A DNA stretch of 64,000 bases, from positions 1 through 64,000 of the forward strand of contig NZ_QBFD01000024.1 of NCBI RefSeq assembly GCF_003335585.1. Reading direction: 5' to 3'. Source of the stretch: Sulfitobacter sp. DFL-14 (GTDB taxonomy: Bacteria > Pseudomonadota > Alphaproteobacteria > Rhodobacterales > Rhodobacteraceae). Shown piece by piece: positions 8,685-17,703 of the stretch (the stretch's first letter is position 1; the number at the start of each line of letters is the position of its first letter). Position numbers and translations under genes: made by a program. Below the pieces are notes generated by a model. The model had not been told where the DNA came from. It searched no databases and saw only the letters and a list, made by a program, of their open reading frames with translations.

Positions 8685-9649
8685 ACATCGAGATGATCCG
8701 CGCCGCTGCCCAGCGCCTGGAGGGCCAGGCGCGGCGCACCCCGCTGCTGTCATCGCCCTTTCTGGACGAGATCGCGGGCCGCCGCCTCTGGGTCAAACCG
8801 GAATGCCTGCAGCACACCGGCAGCTTCAAGTTTCGCGGCGCCTACAACGCGCTGGCGGCGATGGATGCGCAGGTGCGCAAGCGCGGGGTGATCGCCTTTT
8901 CCTCGGGCAACCACGCGCAGGGTGTGGCGCTGGCCGCGCGGATGCATGGCGTGCCCGCCGTCATCATCATGCCCGCCGACAGCCCCGCGCTGAAACTGGC
9001 GAACACCGCCGCCCTGGGGGCCGAGGTCATCACCTATGACCGCGCCACCGAGGACCGCGACGAGATCGGCGAAAGGCTCAGCGCGGAGCGTGGTCTGACG
9101 CTGGTCAAACCCTTCGACGAACCGCAGGTGATCGCGGGGCAAGGCACCTGCGGGCTTGAGATTGCACAGCAGGCGGCGGAACAGGGGATCGAGGCCGCCG
9201 ATGTCATTGTCTGTTGCGGCGGCGGCGGCCTGACCAGCGGCATTGCACTGGCGCTGGAGGCCGATGCGCCGGGGCTGCGGGTGCGCCCGGCAGAACCTGC
9301 GGGGTTTGACGATGTGGCCCGTTCGCTGCAATCCGGCAGGATCGAACGCAACGCGCAGACCTCCGGCAACATCTGCGATGCCATCATCACCCCGCAACCG
9401 GGCAATATCACCTTCCCGATCATGAAACGGCTCTGCGGTCCCGGCCTTGTGGTGACCGAGGATGAGGCGCTGGCGGCCATGGGGCAGGCTTTCAACCGGC
9501 TCAAGCTGGTGGCGGAACCCGGTGCTGCGGTGGCACTGGCTGCCGCGCTATACCGCGCCGATCAGATCGCGGGGGAGGATGTGATTGTCACCATTTCCGG
9601 CGGCAATGTGGACCCCGCCATGTTTGCCCGGGCGCTCGCCACCCTATGA
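8681..9649 (+). CDS. PLP-dependent threonine/serine dehydratase family protein
   Basis: This 322-aa fold-type II PLP enzyme resembles the catabolic threonine/serine dehydratases, without the C-terminal ACT regulatory domain of biosynthetic IlvA. K50 in TGSFKFRGAYN is the Schiff-base lysine, SSGNHAQGVALAA binds the substrate, and CCGGGGLTSG binds the PLP phosphate. It would deaminate Thr or Ser to a 2-oxo acid, although racemases of the same family look alike. The ATG overlaps the hydrolase stop (ATGA). An in-frame ATG at 8663 inside the previous gene is less likely. Confidence 0.85.
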   Translation: MNIEMIRAAAQRLEGQARRTPLLSSPFLDEIAGRRLWVKPECLQHTGSFKFRGAYNALAAMDAQVRKRGVIAFSSGNHAQGVALAARMHGVPAVIIMPADSPALKLANTAALGAEVITYDRATEDRDEIGERLSAERGLTLVKPFDEPQVIAGQGTCGLEIAQQAAEQGIEAADVIVCCGGGGLTSGIALALEADAPGLRVRPAEPAGFDDVARSLQSGRIERNAQTSGNICDAIITPQPGNITFPIMKRLCGPGLVVTEDEALAAMGQAFNRLKLVAEPGAAVALAAALYRADQIAGEDVIVTISGGNVDPAMFARALATL

Positions 9650-10845
9650 CCGCTTTCACGATCGCCAGTTTCAACGTCAAGAACCTGATCGGGCCGGACA
9701 GGGAATATTACCGGTTCCAGTCCTACACGCCCGAGGAATACGCCTGGAAAGAGGATTGGCTGGCCGACCAGATCGCTGCGCTGAATGCCGATGTGATCGG
9801 CTTTCAGGAGATCTTTGAAGAGGACCCCCTGCGCGCCACCATCGCCCGCGCCGACCGTTACGGCATGGACAGCAATGCTGCCAGCCTGCCGGGCGCGGAC
9901 AAGCGCTATCGCCACCGGGCGATTTTCGACCGGCTGGCTTACCGCGATTACGGCAATGCCGCGCTGGCCTTTGCGCCCAATGTGCATGACGGGGCGCCCG
10001 GCCAGCGCCGCCCCGGTGTGGCGGTGCTGTCGCGCCTGGGGTTTGCCGAAGAGCCGCAGATCATTCAGGTGCTGGACCGGCCCTTGCAGATCCCCTTTGC
10101 GACCTTCGGCGGCGACGAGGGCGGGTATTTCACCATCCACAAGCTCAGCCGCCCCATTCTGAAGGTGCGGGTGCCGGTGGCAGGGCGGGTCATCACGGTT
10201 TTCAACTGCCACCTGAAATCGAAACTGGGCGAATACATCCGTCCGGAAGGGGCCGAATTCGCGCCAGAGGCCGACCTGACGCAGTATGATCCCATTGGCC
10301 GCGCGCTGGGTACAGCCCGTGCCGCGATGCGCCGCATGGCCGAGGCCTGGGCGCTGCGCGGTGCCATCATTCAGGAGTTGCGCGCAGGCAACCCGGTGAT
10401 CGTGCTGGGGGATTTCAACGATGGCGAACATGCCGTCAGCACCGAAATCATCACCGGTGAAGTCCCCTTCAGGAACTATGCCTGGATGTTGCGCCATGAT
10501 GCACAGCATCGCGGCGACCGTTATACCGAAGCCGAAAGCGCACAGATCACCGAAGACATCGAAGCGCTGCGGCTGCATCCGGCGGAAAAGCTCTTTGTGC
10601 GCAAATCCCTGCGCGACATGGTCTTTACGGCGGCCTTCGGCGGCAATTACGAGAGTATTGACCAAATCATGCTGTCGCGGCATTTCCTGCCGGACTGGAA
10701 GGGGCATATCGGCGAAATGACCTATTTCAGCGTGTTGAACGACCATCTGACCGATGGCAGCCACCCCGAGGCGCCCTATAACAAACTGGCCTCGGATCAT
10801 GGGCAGATCATGGCCACCATAGAATTGAACGGAGACCCCCGATGA
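9646..10845 (+). CDS. Endonuclease/exonuclease/phosphatase family protein
   Basis: The 399-aa protein has the metal-dependent EEP fold. Its signature residues are N in ASFNVKNL near the start, the metal-binding E in IGFQEIFEED, VLGDFND with the catalytic D-x-N, and LASDHG near the C-terminus. Family members cleave phosphodiesters in DNA, RNA or lipids, or act on sugar phosphates. There is no signal peptide, so it is cytosolic. It is coupled to both neighbours by ATGA overlaps. The substrate is unknown. Confidence 0.82.
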   Translation: MTAFTIASFNVKNLIGPDREYYRFQSYTPEEYAWKEDWLADQIAALNADVIGFQEIFEEDPLRATIARADRYGMDSNAASLPGADKRYRHRAIFDRLAYRDYGNAALAFAPNVHDGAPGQRRPGVAVLSRLGFAEEPQIIQVLDRPLQIPFATFGGDEGGYFTIHKLSRPILKVRVPVAGRVITVFNCHLKSKLGEYIRPEGAEFAPEADLTQYDPIGRALGTARAAMRRMAEAWALRGAIIQELRAGNPVIVLGDFNDGEHAVSTEIITGEVPFRNYAWMLRHDAQHRGDRYTEAESAQITEDIEALRLHPAEKLFVRKSLRDMVFTAAFGGNYESIDQIMLSRHFLPDWKGHIGEMTYFSVLNDHLTDGSHPEAPYNKLASDHGQIMATIELNGDPR

Positions 10846-11630
10846 AGATTTTCGATACTGGCGACGTGCGCCTGCATTACCGTGTGGACGGCCCCGAAGA
10901 CGGCGCGCCGGTGGTCTTTGCCAATTCGCTGGGCACCGACATGCGGCTTTGGGATCCGATCCTGCCGATGCTGCCTGAAGGGTTGCGGATCATCCGCTAT
11001 GACAAGCGCGGGCATGGGCTGTCTTCCTGCCCGCCTGCGCCCTATTCGATGGGTGCGCTGATCACGGATGTCGAACGGTTGCTGGATTTCCTCGGCGTCC
11101 GGCAATGCGTCTTTGTGGGCCTCTCCATTGGCGGGATGATCGGCCAGGGGCTGGCGACCAAGCGGCTGGACCTGGTCCGCGCCATGGTGCTGAGCAACAC
11201 AGCCGCCAAGATCGGCAACCCGGATATGTGGGCCGAACGCATCGCCACCGTGGAGAAAGACGGCATCGAAAGCCTGGCCGATGCGGTGATGGAACGCTGG
11301 TTCGCCACCGATTTCCGCGCCCGGCCGGAACTTGAACTCTGGCGCAACATGCTGGTGCGCGGCGAGGATGCCGGATACGCGGGCTGTTGCGCCGCGATTT
11401 CCGGCAGCGATTTCTATACGCCCACCGCCTCCCTGCGCCTGCCGCTGCTGGGCATCGCAGGCTCCGAAGATGGCTCCACCCCACCCGATCTGGTTCGCGA
11501 AACCATTGAACTTGTACCCGGCTCGAAGTTCCACCTGATCCGCAAGGCAGGCCACCTGCCCTGCGTGGAACAGCCCCGGGAATACGCCGGCGTGCTCAAT
11601 GATTTTCTGAAAGGGGTCGGACATGTCTGA
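10842..11630 (+). CDS. pcaD: 3-oxoadipate enol-lactonase PcaD
   Basis: PcaD hydrolyses 3-oxoadipate enol-lactone to 3-oxoadipate in the protocatechuate branch of the beta-ketoadipate pathway. The 262-aa alpha/beta-hydrolase shows YDKRGHGLSS, the nucleophile elbow FVGLSIGGMIGQG with S95, and a late His in KAGHLPCVEQP. All are typical of PcaD. Its identity is strengthened by pcaB 30 bases downstream. The start codon overlaps the previous stop. Confidence 0.9.
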   Translation: MKIFDTGDVRLHYRVDGPEDGAPVVFANSLGTDMRLWDPILPMLPEGLRIIRYDKRGHGLSSCPPAPYSMGALITDVERLLDFLGVRQCVFVGLSIGGMIGQGLATKRLDLVRAMVLSNTAAKIGNPDMWAERIATVEKDGIESLADAVMERWFATDFRARPELELWRNMLVRGEDAGYAGCCAAISGSDFYTPTASLRLPLLGIAGSEDGSTPPDLVRETIELVPGSKFHLIRKAGHLPCVEQPREYAGVLNDFLKGVGHV

Positions 11631-11660
11631 CACATCCACTCTGCCGGAGGGCCGGTTCTG

Positions 11661-12986
11661 ATGGCGGCCTCGGTTTTCGATTCACCGCTTTTCGCGCAAT
11701 TGTTCAACCCCGGCGAGACGGGTCGGCTGTTCACCGACAGCGCGGCGCTGCGCGCGATGCTGCTGGTCGAAGGGGCGCTGGCCAAGGTTCAGGGCGCGCA
11801 GGGTGTGATCCCCGAAATCTCCGCTGCCGCGATCCACCGCGCATCGCTGGAAATTGCCGTGGATCCGGGGGCGCTGGGAGCCAGCACCGGGCAGAACGGC
11901 GTGCCGGTGCCGGGCCTCGTGGCGGCCTTCAGGGCCGAGATGAACGCACCGGAACATGCGCAATACGTCCATTGGGGGGCCACCAGCCAGGACATCGTCG
12001 ATACCGGGCTGATGCTGCGCCTGCGGCAGGCCCTGGCGCTGGCCGAAGCCGATCTGCGCCAGATCCTCAAGGCGCTGGGGCAGAAAGCGGCGGAACATGC
12101 GCATCAGCCGATGCCCGCCCGCACCTATGGTCAATACGCCACACCCACCACATGGGGCGCCGTGCTGGCCCAGTTCGGAACGCCGCTGCTGGACGCGCTG
12201 GCGGGGCTGGATCACCTGTGCAAGACCTCGCTCTGGGTGTCGCTCTCCGGCGCCTCCGGCACCGCCTCGGCACTGGGCCATGACGCGGCCGCGACACGCG
12301 CCGGTCTGGCAAAGGCCCTGGGCCTGCATGACCCGCAGCGGTCCTGGCACACCGACCGCACGCCGATCCTGCGCATCGCGGACTGGCAGGGTCAGGTCAT
12401 GGCGGCGCTTGCGCATATGGGCCAGACCCTGATCGCCTTGTCGGGCAGCGACACGCAGGAAATCTCGCTCGGCTCGGGCGGGGCCTCCTCGACCATGCCG
12501 CAAAAGCAGAACCCGGTGGCCCCCTCGGCCATGGTGGCGCTGGGGCATCAGTTCACCGGCCTGCGCAGCAGCCTGCAATCCGCCGCCGCCCACCAGCACC
12601 AGCGTGACGGCGCCGCATGGTTCGCCGAATGGATGGCGGTGCCGCAGCTCACGCTGTCGCTGGCCGCCGCCCTCGGGCATGCCAGGGAATTGGCCGGCGG
12701 ATTTGTCCCCCGCCCGGTCCGGATGCAATCCAACCTGGAAAGCGGGCTGGGCCTGATCCACGCCGAGGCCCTCAGCTTTGCCCTGGCCGAAATCATGCCA
12801 CGCCCCGAAGCCCAGAAGATCACCAAGGCGCTTTGCCTCGACGCGCTGGACAAGCGCACCTCGCTAGAAACCCTGGCGCTCGCCGATTACCCCCAGCTTG
12901 ACCGCGCGGTCTTTGCCCCCGGCTCCGGCACCGGCGACGCCAGCAGGCAGGCGGAACGCTTCGCCGCACGGACCCGGTCGCTCTGA
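11661..12986 (+). CDS. pcaB: 3-carboxy-cis,cis-muconate cycloisomerase PcaB
   Basis: PcaB cyclises 3-carboxy-cis,cis-muconate to gamma-carboxymuconolactone, upstream of PcaD in protocatechuate catabolism. The 441-aa protein belongs to the fumarase/aspartase superfamily: HWGATSQDIVDTGL is the conserved C1 region, and SGGASSTMPQKQNPVAPS is the signature loop with the SSxMPxKxNP motif. The protocatechuate dioxygenase (pcaHG), decarboxylase (pcaC) and pcaIJ genes are not in the window. Confidence 0.92.
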   Translation: MAASVFDSPLFAQLFNPGETGRLFTDSAALRAMLLVEGALAKVQGAQGVIPEISAAAIHRASLEIAVDPGALGASTGQNGVPVPGLVAAFRAEMNAPEHAQYVHWGATSQDIVDTGLMLRLRQALALAEADLRQILKALGQKAAEHAHQPMPARTYGQYATPTTWGAVLAQFGTPLLDALAGLDHLCKTSLWVSLSGASGTASALGHDAAATRAGLAKALGLHDPQRSWHTDRTPILRIADWQGQVMAALAHMGQTLIALSGSDTQEISLGSGGASSTMPQKQNPVAPSAMVALGHQFTGLRSSLQSAAAHQHQRDGAAWFAEWMAVPQLTLSLAAALGHARELAGGFVPRPVRMQSNLESGLGLIHAEALSFALAEIMPRPEAQKITKALCLDALDKRTSLETLALADYPQLDRAVFAPGSGTGDASRQAERFAARTRSL

Positions 12987-12991
12987 CGCGG

Positions 12992-14197
12992 ATGCGGCCC
13001 GCCGTCGTCTTCATCATGCTGACCGTGATGATCGATGCCATCGGCATCGGTCTGATGGTCCCGGTGATGCCGGATCTGATCCGCGAAGTGCGCGGCGGCA
13101 CATTGGGCGAAGCGGCGCTTTGGGGCGGTGTTCTGGCCACCAGCTTTGCGGTGATGCAGTTTCTCTGCGGCCCCGCGCTAGGCAGCCTTTCCGACCGCTT
13201 TGGCCGGCGGCCCGTCCTGCTGATATCGCTTCTGGTCATGGCAGCCGATTACGTGGTCATGGCGCTGGCGGGCAGCATCTGGCTGCTGCTGGCAGGCCGG
13301 ATCGTCGGTGGCATCACCGCCGCCACCCAAAGCACCGCAACCGCCTATATGGCCGATGTTTCCGCCCCCGGCGTGCGCACCCGCAACTTTGGCCTGATCG
13401 GGGCCAGCTTTGGCGCAGGATTTGTGCTGGGGCCGCTGATCGGCGGCGTGCTGGCCGAATACGGCACCCGCGCGCCGTTCTGGGCCGCGGCGGGGCTTGC
13501 CAGCGGCAATGTCCTGCTGGGCTGGGTGGTGCTGCGTGAAACCGTCCGCCCGGAGAACCGCCGTGCCTTCGACTGGCGGCGCGCGAACCCGCTGGGCGTG
13601 GTGCGCCACTTGGGCCGCCTGCCCGGCCTGCGGCAATTGCTGCTGGTCTATTTCCTCTATCACGTGGCCTTTGCGGTCTATCCTTCGGTCTGGTCCTACT
13701 TCGGCCAGGAGCGTTTCGGCTGGACACCTGCCGTCATCGGCCTGTCACTGGGTGTCTTCGGCGCGGTGATGGCACTGGTGCAGGGCGGCGCGATCCGGCT
13801 GGCGCTGCGCTGGTTCGGGGAGCGCGGCACCGTCGTGCTGGGCCAGGTCTTTGCCATTGCCGCCTATGGCACGCTGGGGATCATCTCTTCCGGGCCGCTG
13901 GCACTGGCTCTGACGCCGCTGGCGGCACTTGCCGGGGTGATCCCGCCTGCCCTGCAGGGCATCATGTCACAACGGGTCGCCGCCGATGCCCAGGGCGAAT
14001 TGCAGGGCGCGCTGACCTCTGCAGCCTCGCTGGCGATGATCCTCTCCCCCCTGGCCATGACCTGGACCTTTGCCACTTTCGCTCAGCGCGACACCGCGCA
14101 TTATCTGCCCGGCGCGCCCTTCCTGGTGGCCATGTGCCTCTCTGTTGCCGCGCTCTTGCTGTTCATCCGTCCCGCTGTGCGAACCGACGCAGCGTAA
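12992..14197 (+). CDS. MFS efflux transporter of the TCR/Tet type
   Basis: The 401-aa protein has twelve predicted membrane helices and the MFS motif A GSLSDRFGRRPVLLISL after helix 2. VFIMLTVMIDAIGIGLMVPV in helix 1 and GASFGAGFVLGPLIGG in helix 5 (motif C of antiporters) resemble TetA. It is a proton-coupled drug or metabolite exporter in the inner membrane. It begins five bases after pcaB, so it may be co-expressed with the catabolic genes and export intermediates. Chromosomal TetA-like pumps often do not confer tetracycline resistance. Confidence 0.85.
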   Translation: MRPAVVFIMLTVMIDAIGIGLMVPVMPDLIREVRGGTLGEAALWGGVLATSFAVMQFLCGPALGSLSDRFGRRPVLLISLLVMAADYVVMALAGSIWLLLAGRIVGGITAATQSTATAYMADVSAPGVRTRNFGLIGASFGAGFVLGPLIGGVLAEYGTRAPFWAAAGLASGNVLLGWVVLRETVRPENRRAFDWRRANPLGVVRHLGRLPGLRQLLLVYFLYHVAFAVYPSVWSYFGQERFGWTPAVIGLSLGVFGAVMALVQGGAIRLALRWFGERGTVVLGQVFAIAAYGTLGIISSGPLALALTPLAALAGVIPPALQGIMSQRVAADAQGELQGALTSAASLAMILSPLAMTWTFATFAQRDTAHYLPGAPFLVAMCLSVAALLLFIRPAVRTDAA

Positions 14198-14297
14198 AGC
14201 GACACTCGCCGCCGCTTCCACGGTTGCGCCGCACCGCGGTTCCGGGTCAGGCTGCCGCCCAGAGACCACGCCACTTGCCCCGGAAAGGATTTCACCC

Positions 14298-15386
14298 GTG
14301 CAAATGATCAAAGCCGCCGTCGCCCATGAATTCGGTGCTCCCCTCGTGATCGAAGAGGTGCAGCTGCGCGCGCCCGAGGGCAGCGAAGTCGAAGTGACGC
14401 TGGATGCGGTCGCGATCTGCCACTCCGACATTTCCTATGCCGAAGGGGCCTGGGGCGGCACATTGCCTGCGGTCTATGGCCACGAGGCGGCGGGCCGCGT
14501 ATCGGCGGTGGGGGCCAATGTGCGGGGTCTTGAGGCGGGCGACAGTGTTGTCGTCACCCTGATCCGCGCCTGCGGCGCCTGCCCCAGCTGCGCCAGCGGC
14601 AGCCCGACGGTCTGCGAAACCCCCTATGACGGTGACAAGGGCCCGCTGAAGACGGCAGACGGCGGCACACTGCATCAGGCCATGGCCTCGGGCGCATTCG
14701 CCGAAAAGGTGGTGGTTGAACAATCCCAGGTGGTCAAGGTCAGCCCTGACATCCCCAAGGAAGCCGCCGCCCTGATCGCCTGCGGCGTGATCACCGGGGT
14801 TGGTGCCGTGGTCAACGCCGCAGGTCTGCGCGCCGGTCAGGACGTTGTGGTGATCGGCGCGGGCGGCGTGGGGCTGAACGCCATCCAGGGCGCACGCATC
14901 GCAGGCGCGCGGCGCATCGTCGCCGTGGACATGAGCGAAGAGAAACTGGCCGTGGCCAGGGAATTCGGTGCCACCGACGGCGTGCTGGCCAGCGGGCCCA
15001 AGCCCTGGCGCGCGGCGCAAAAGGCGATGGGACGCGGCGCTGACGCGGTCATCGTCACCGTGGGCGCGATCCCGGCCTATGACGCGGCACCGCGCTATCT
15101 GGCGGGCGGTGGCAAGGTGATCATGGTGGGCATGCCCCATTCCGGCGCAATGTCTTCTTACGAACCGGTGACCATGGCCTTCATGGGACAGGGCATGGTC
15201 GGCTCCAAGATGGGCGATGTGGTGATCCAGCGCGACATCCCCTGGATGGTGGACCTCTACCTGCAGGGGCGTCTGAAACTGGACGAGCTGATCTCGGGGC
15301 GCTGGTCGTTGGAGCAGATCAACGAGGCGATTGCCGATACCAAGGGTGGTGCCGCGCGGCGGAACGTGATCCTGTTCGACAGGTAA
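14298..15386 (+). CDS. Zinc-dependent alcohol dehydrogenase (class III-like MDR)
   Basis: The 362-aa medium-chain dehydrogenase has catalytic zinc ligands in AICHSDISY and GHEAAG, the structural zinc cluster CGACPSCASGSPTVC, and the nucleotide-binding VVIGAGGVGLNAIQGA. It oxidises an alcohol, or the hydroxymethyl adduct of a thiol, with NAD(P). I chose the GTG at 14298 because AAGGA lies eight bases upstream; the ATG at 14304 is six bases further on. The frame extending upstream overlaps the MFS gene and is not supported. Confidence 0.86.
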   Translation: MQMIKAAVAHEFGAPLVIEEVQLRAPEGSEVEVTLDAVAICHSDISYAEGAWGGTLPAVYGHEAAGRVSAVGANVRGLEAGDSVVVTLIRACGACPSCASGSPTVCETPYDGDKGPLKTADGGTLHQAMASGAFAEKVVVEQSQVVKVSPDIPKEAAALIACGVITGVGAVVNAAGLRAGQDVVVIGAGGVGLNAIQGARIAGARRIVAVDMSEEKLAVAREFGATDGVLASGPKPWRAAQKAMGRGADAVIVTVGAIPAYDAAPRYLAGGGKVIMVGMPHSGAMSSYEPVTMAFMGQGMVGSKMGDVVIQRDIPWMVDLYLQGRLKLDELISGRWSLEQINEAIADTKGGAARRNVILFDR

Positions 15387-15390
15387 CGCC

Positions 15391-15430
15391 CGGGGGGCCA
15401 GCCCCCCGAGGTACTTCGGACATAAAGAAG
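15391..15430. repeat. G-rich hairpin/AAAGAAGG intergenic repeat, copy 1
   Basis: CGGGGGG-CCA-GCCCCCCG (15391-15408) forms a hairpin followed by GTACTTCGGACATAAAGAAGG, a diverged form of the GATATTTTGGCAAAAAGAAG tail seen at 24861-24880. On the other strand the family reads CTTTTTGG...AAATAT...GGGGG. Here its AAGAAGG end abuts the start region of the next gene and may contribute to its ribosome binding site. Confidence 0.6.
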
Positions 15431-15440
15431 GATTGAAGGC

Positions 15441-16682
15441 ATGAAGCTGGCCGATCTGGACATCATCGTGACCGCGCCCCCGGCCCCGGGCTGGGGCGGG
15501 CGCTACTGGATCCTGGTGAAGGTGACGACGGATACCGGCATCACCGGCTGGGGCGAATGCTATGCCGCCTCTGTGGGTCCGGAGGCCATGCGCGCGGTGA
15601 TCAAGGATGTGTTCGAGCGTCACATGGCCGGAGAGAACCCCGAAAACATCGAGCTGATGTTCCGGCGGGTCTATTCCAGCGGTTTCACCCAGCGGCCCGA
15701 CCTGACGGTCATGGGGGCCTTTTCGGGGCTGGAGATTGCCTGCTGGGACATCCTGGGCAAGGACCGCGACCGCCCCGTGCATGCGCTAATCGGCGGGCTG
15801 ACGAACGAAAGGGTCCGCGCCTATACCTATCTCTATCCCCTGCCCCGGCACAGTCTGGCCGATTTCTGGACCTCACCCGGGATGGCGGGCGAAGCCGCCG
15901 CCGATTGTGTCGCGCGCGGCTATACGGCGGTAAAGTTCGACCCCGCCGGGCCCTATACCCTGCGCGGCGGCCATATGCCCGCAATGAGCGACATCAGCCA
16001 GTCCGTCGCCTTCTGCGCCGCGATCCGCGCGGCGGTGGGCGACAAGGCGGATCTGCTTTTCGGCACCCATGGCCAGTTCACCACCGCAGGCGCGATCCGG
16101 CTGGGCCAGGCCATCGCGCCCTATTCCCCGCTCTGGTACGAAGAACCGGTGCCGCCCGACAATGTCGCTCAGATGGCGCAGGTGGCCAGTGCCGTCGGCA
16201 TTCCCATCGCCACGGGCGAAAGGCTGACGACAAAGGCCGAATTCGCGCCCGTCCTGCGGGCCGGGGCGGCGGCGATCCTGCAACCGGCACTGGGCCGGTC
16301 CGGCGGCATCTGGGAGACCAGGAAAATCGCCGCCATGGCAGAGGTCTATAACGCCCAGATGGCACCGCATCTCTATGCAGGGCCCGTGGAATGGGCGGCC
16401 AACATCCAGTTCGCCGTCTCCATCCCCAACCTGCTGATGGCCGAAACCATCGAAACCCCGTTCCATGACGCGTTGATCAAGGGCAGCATCAGGGTCGAAG
16501 ACGGCTTCATCCCCGCGCCCACAACCGCTGGTCTGGGCATCGAGGTGGACGAGGAACTGGCCCGCGCCCATCCCTATACCGGCACCGGCCTGCACCTGGA
16601 AATGCAGGAAGCGCCCTGCGACTATGTGAATGGCAATAATTTCGAAGGGGGCGCACCCGCCCCGCGCGACCAAAGCGTCTGA
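15441..16682 (+). CDS. Mandelate racemase/muconate lactonizing enzyme family protein (enolase superfamily)
   Basis: The 413-aa protein has an N-terminal capping domain (residues 1-125) and a TIM-barrel. Barrel residues include KFDPAGPY, the metal-binding WYEEPVPPDN and TGERLTT, then QPALGRSGG and MAPHLYAGPVEWA with the His of the mandelate-racemase subgroup. Enzymes of this type usually dehydrate or epimerise sugar acids (galactarate, mannonate, gluconate types). The dehydrogenase just upstream could work on the same compound, which is inference. GAAGG lies just before the ATG. Confidence 0.88.
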   Translation: MKLADLDIIVTAPPAPGWGGRYWILVKVTTDTGITGWGECYAASVGPEAMRAVIKDVFERHMAGENPENIELMFRRVYSSGFTQRPDLTVMGAFSGLEIACWDILGKDRDRPVHALIGGLTNERVRAYTYLYPLPRHSLADFWTSPGMAGEAAADCVARGYTAVKFDPAGPYTLRGGHMPAMSDISQSVAFCAAIRAAVGDKADLLFGTHGQFTTAGAIRLGQAIAPYSPLWYEEPVPPDNVAQMAQVASAVGIPIATGERLTTKAEFAPVLRAGAAAILQPALGRSGGIWETRKIAAMAEVYNAQMAPHLYAGPVEWAANIQFAVSIPNLLMAETIETPFHDALIKGSIRVEDGFIPAPTTAGLGIEVDEELARAHPYTGTGLHLEMQEAPCDYVNGNNFEGGAPAPRDQSV

Positions 16683-16768
16683 CGAATTACCTGAAGCATC
16701 AGAGATCACGTGACGCGTTGAAATCTCTGATTTCAGGCAGCGTTACGTGATTCAGGTTTTTCGCGTGA
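16682..16768. repeat. Palindromic repeat related to the right part of the mosaic element (copy C)
   Basis: Starting at the stop codon of the enolase-superfamily gene, the sequence reads ACGAATTACCTGAAGCATCAG, later AAATCTCTGATTTCAGGC, then GCGTTACGTGATTCAGGT and TTTTCGCGTGAC. The same order occurs at 45920-46005 (AATCTCTGATTTCAGGCAAC, GTTACGTGAGTAAGG, CGCATGAC) and, more diverged, at 20237-20307. The segment is itself an inverted repeat: ACCTGAA with TTCAGGT and ATCACGTgACGC with GCGTtACGTGAT. Confidence 0.75.
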
Positions 16769-16778
16769 CTCAACAGGA

Positions 16779-17324
16779 TCAGAGTTCCGCTTCAGGCCCG
16801 GTTGGCTGCAAGGCGCCGACGGCCGCAAAATGCGCATGCCTGAGCGCCTCGGTATCACCGGCAGAGCTGCGCGGCGCGACCTGGCTGAGCACCTGAACCA
16901 ACACACCATTCAGCGCGGCATAGCTGTGCAGCACGGTTGTCGCCTTCTTCGGCCCCGCAAGGCGGTAGGTCAAAGTGCCAAAAGGCGCGCCATTGATAGA
17001 CCGGCTGTCCAGATCGACAAATTCGAAGTCCTGCCCGACGGCCCCGGCACGGGCATTGATCATCTCGATGATCCGCGCCTCGATCGCCTGCTGGGTGGCG
17101 GCAATCGTGCCGTCCTTTTCGGCCAGAACCTTGGAAATGAAGCCATCAGGATGCAGCCAATAGCTGATCCCCATGCTCTGCCCCTTGTCGATGCGCATGA
17201 AATCTTCGCCCGCGCAGAAGTTCAGCCCCGGCCCGGCGCGGCTGCATGCCGGATGGCCATCGGCCGCAAGGACCGGCTGGACACTAACGGAAAGAAGGCA
17301 GGCGACAAAAAATTTTCGAAACAT
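16779..17324 (-). CDS. Secreted protein of unknown function
   Basis: The 181-aa product has a clear Sec signal peptide (MFRKFFVACLLSVSVQPVLA, cleavage after VLA at about residue 20), so the mature part is periplasmic or secreted. It contains two early cysteines (HPACSRAGPGLNFCAGED) that could form a disulphide, and a mixed alpha/beta body. I do not recognise the family. AGGAG lies a few bases upstream of the ATG. It converges with the upstream enolase-family gene and has no obvious operon partner. Confidence 0.75.
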   Translation of the reverse strand: MFRKFFVACLLSVSVQPVLAADGHPACSRAGPGLNFCAGEDFMRIDKGQSMGISYWLHPDGFISKVLAEKDGTIAATQQAIEARIIEMINARAGAVGQDFEFVDLDSRSINGAPFGTLTYRLAGPKKATTVLHSYAALNGVLVQVLSQVAPRSSAGDTEALRHAHFAAVGALQPTGPEAEL

Positions 17325-17703
17325 GGGAACTCCTGTTGCGCTTTGCGCGTTGAGGCTAACCCGCGAGTGTTTTCAAAAGCAAAACACGTCTGCAATATTC
17401 CGTTCACAATCCGGTTTGTTGCCCAAATATGGTGCAAAAATGTCCCGGCGGCACTCTCCGTTGTTGTGAATCGTCAACAAAACAGCGCCCGGCGGGGCCG
17501 GAGGCTGCGCCATGCCAGCGGGCATGGGATCATTCTCTTTTTGGCAGGAAATATCCGGAGGGGGAGTTTGAGGGGGAGGAACGCCCCCTCAATCCGGTGC
17601 CTTGCAGCGTCCCGCCTTTGACCTGATGCACTCAGTATCGCCGATGTCCCGAGAGCGCGAAGCGCGGCAGGGTATCGACGATTCAAATTTAAGGCGGGGC
17701 GCT
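17325..17703. other. 379-base gene-free stretch
   Basis: This stretch separates the 5' end of the secreted-protein gene and the 3' end of the glutaryl-CoA dehydrogenase gene, both on the minus strand. It is AT-richer near 17360-17480, a likely promoter for the secreted protein. A G-rich repeat of the AAATAT/CTTTTTGG family lies at 17534-17590. No open frame here has a credible start. Confidence 0.6.
17534..17590. repeat. G-rich hairpin/AAATAT/CTTTTTGG repeat, copy 2
   Basis: TCTCTTTTTGGCAGGAAATATCC is followed by GGAGGGGGAG and later CGCCCCCTC, giving a G-rich/C-rich stem. The order CTTTTTGG, AAATAT, G-run and C-run is the same as at 35031-35088 and 54229-54290. Read on the minus strand, a hairpin is followed by AAATA and a run of A, so it could be a degenerate terminator downstream of the dehydrogenase gene. 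Confidence 0.65.

Noticed and set aside
12992..14197. Acquired tetracycline resistance gene
   Set aside because: The TetA-like pump has host-like base use, no mobile element or TetR partner, and lies directly behind pcaB.
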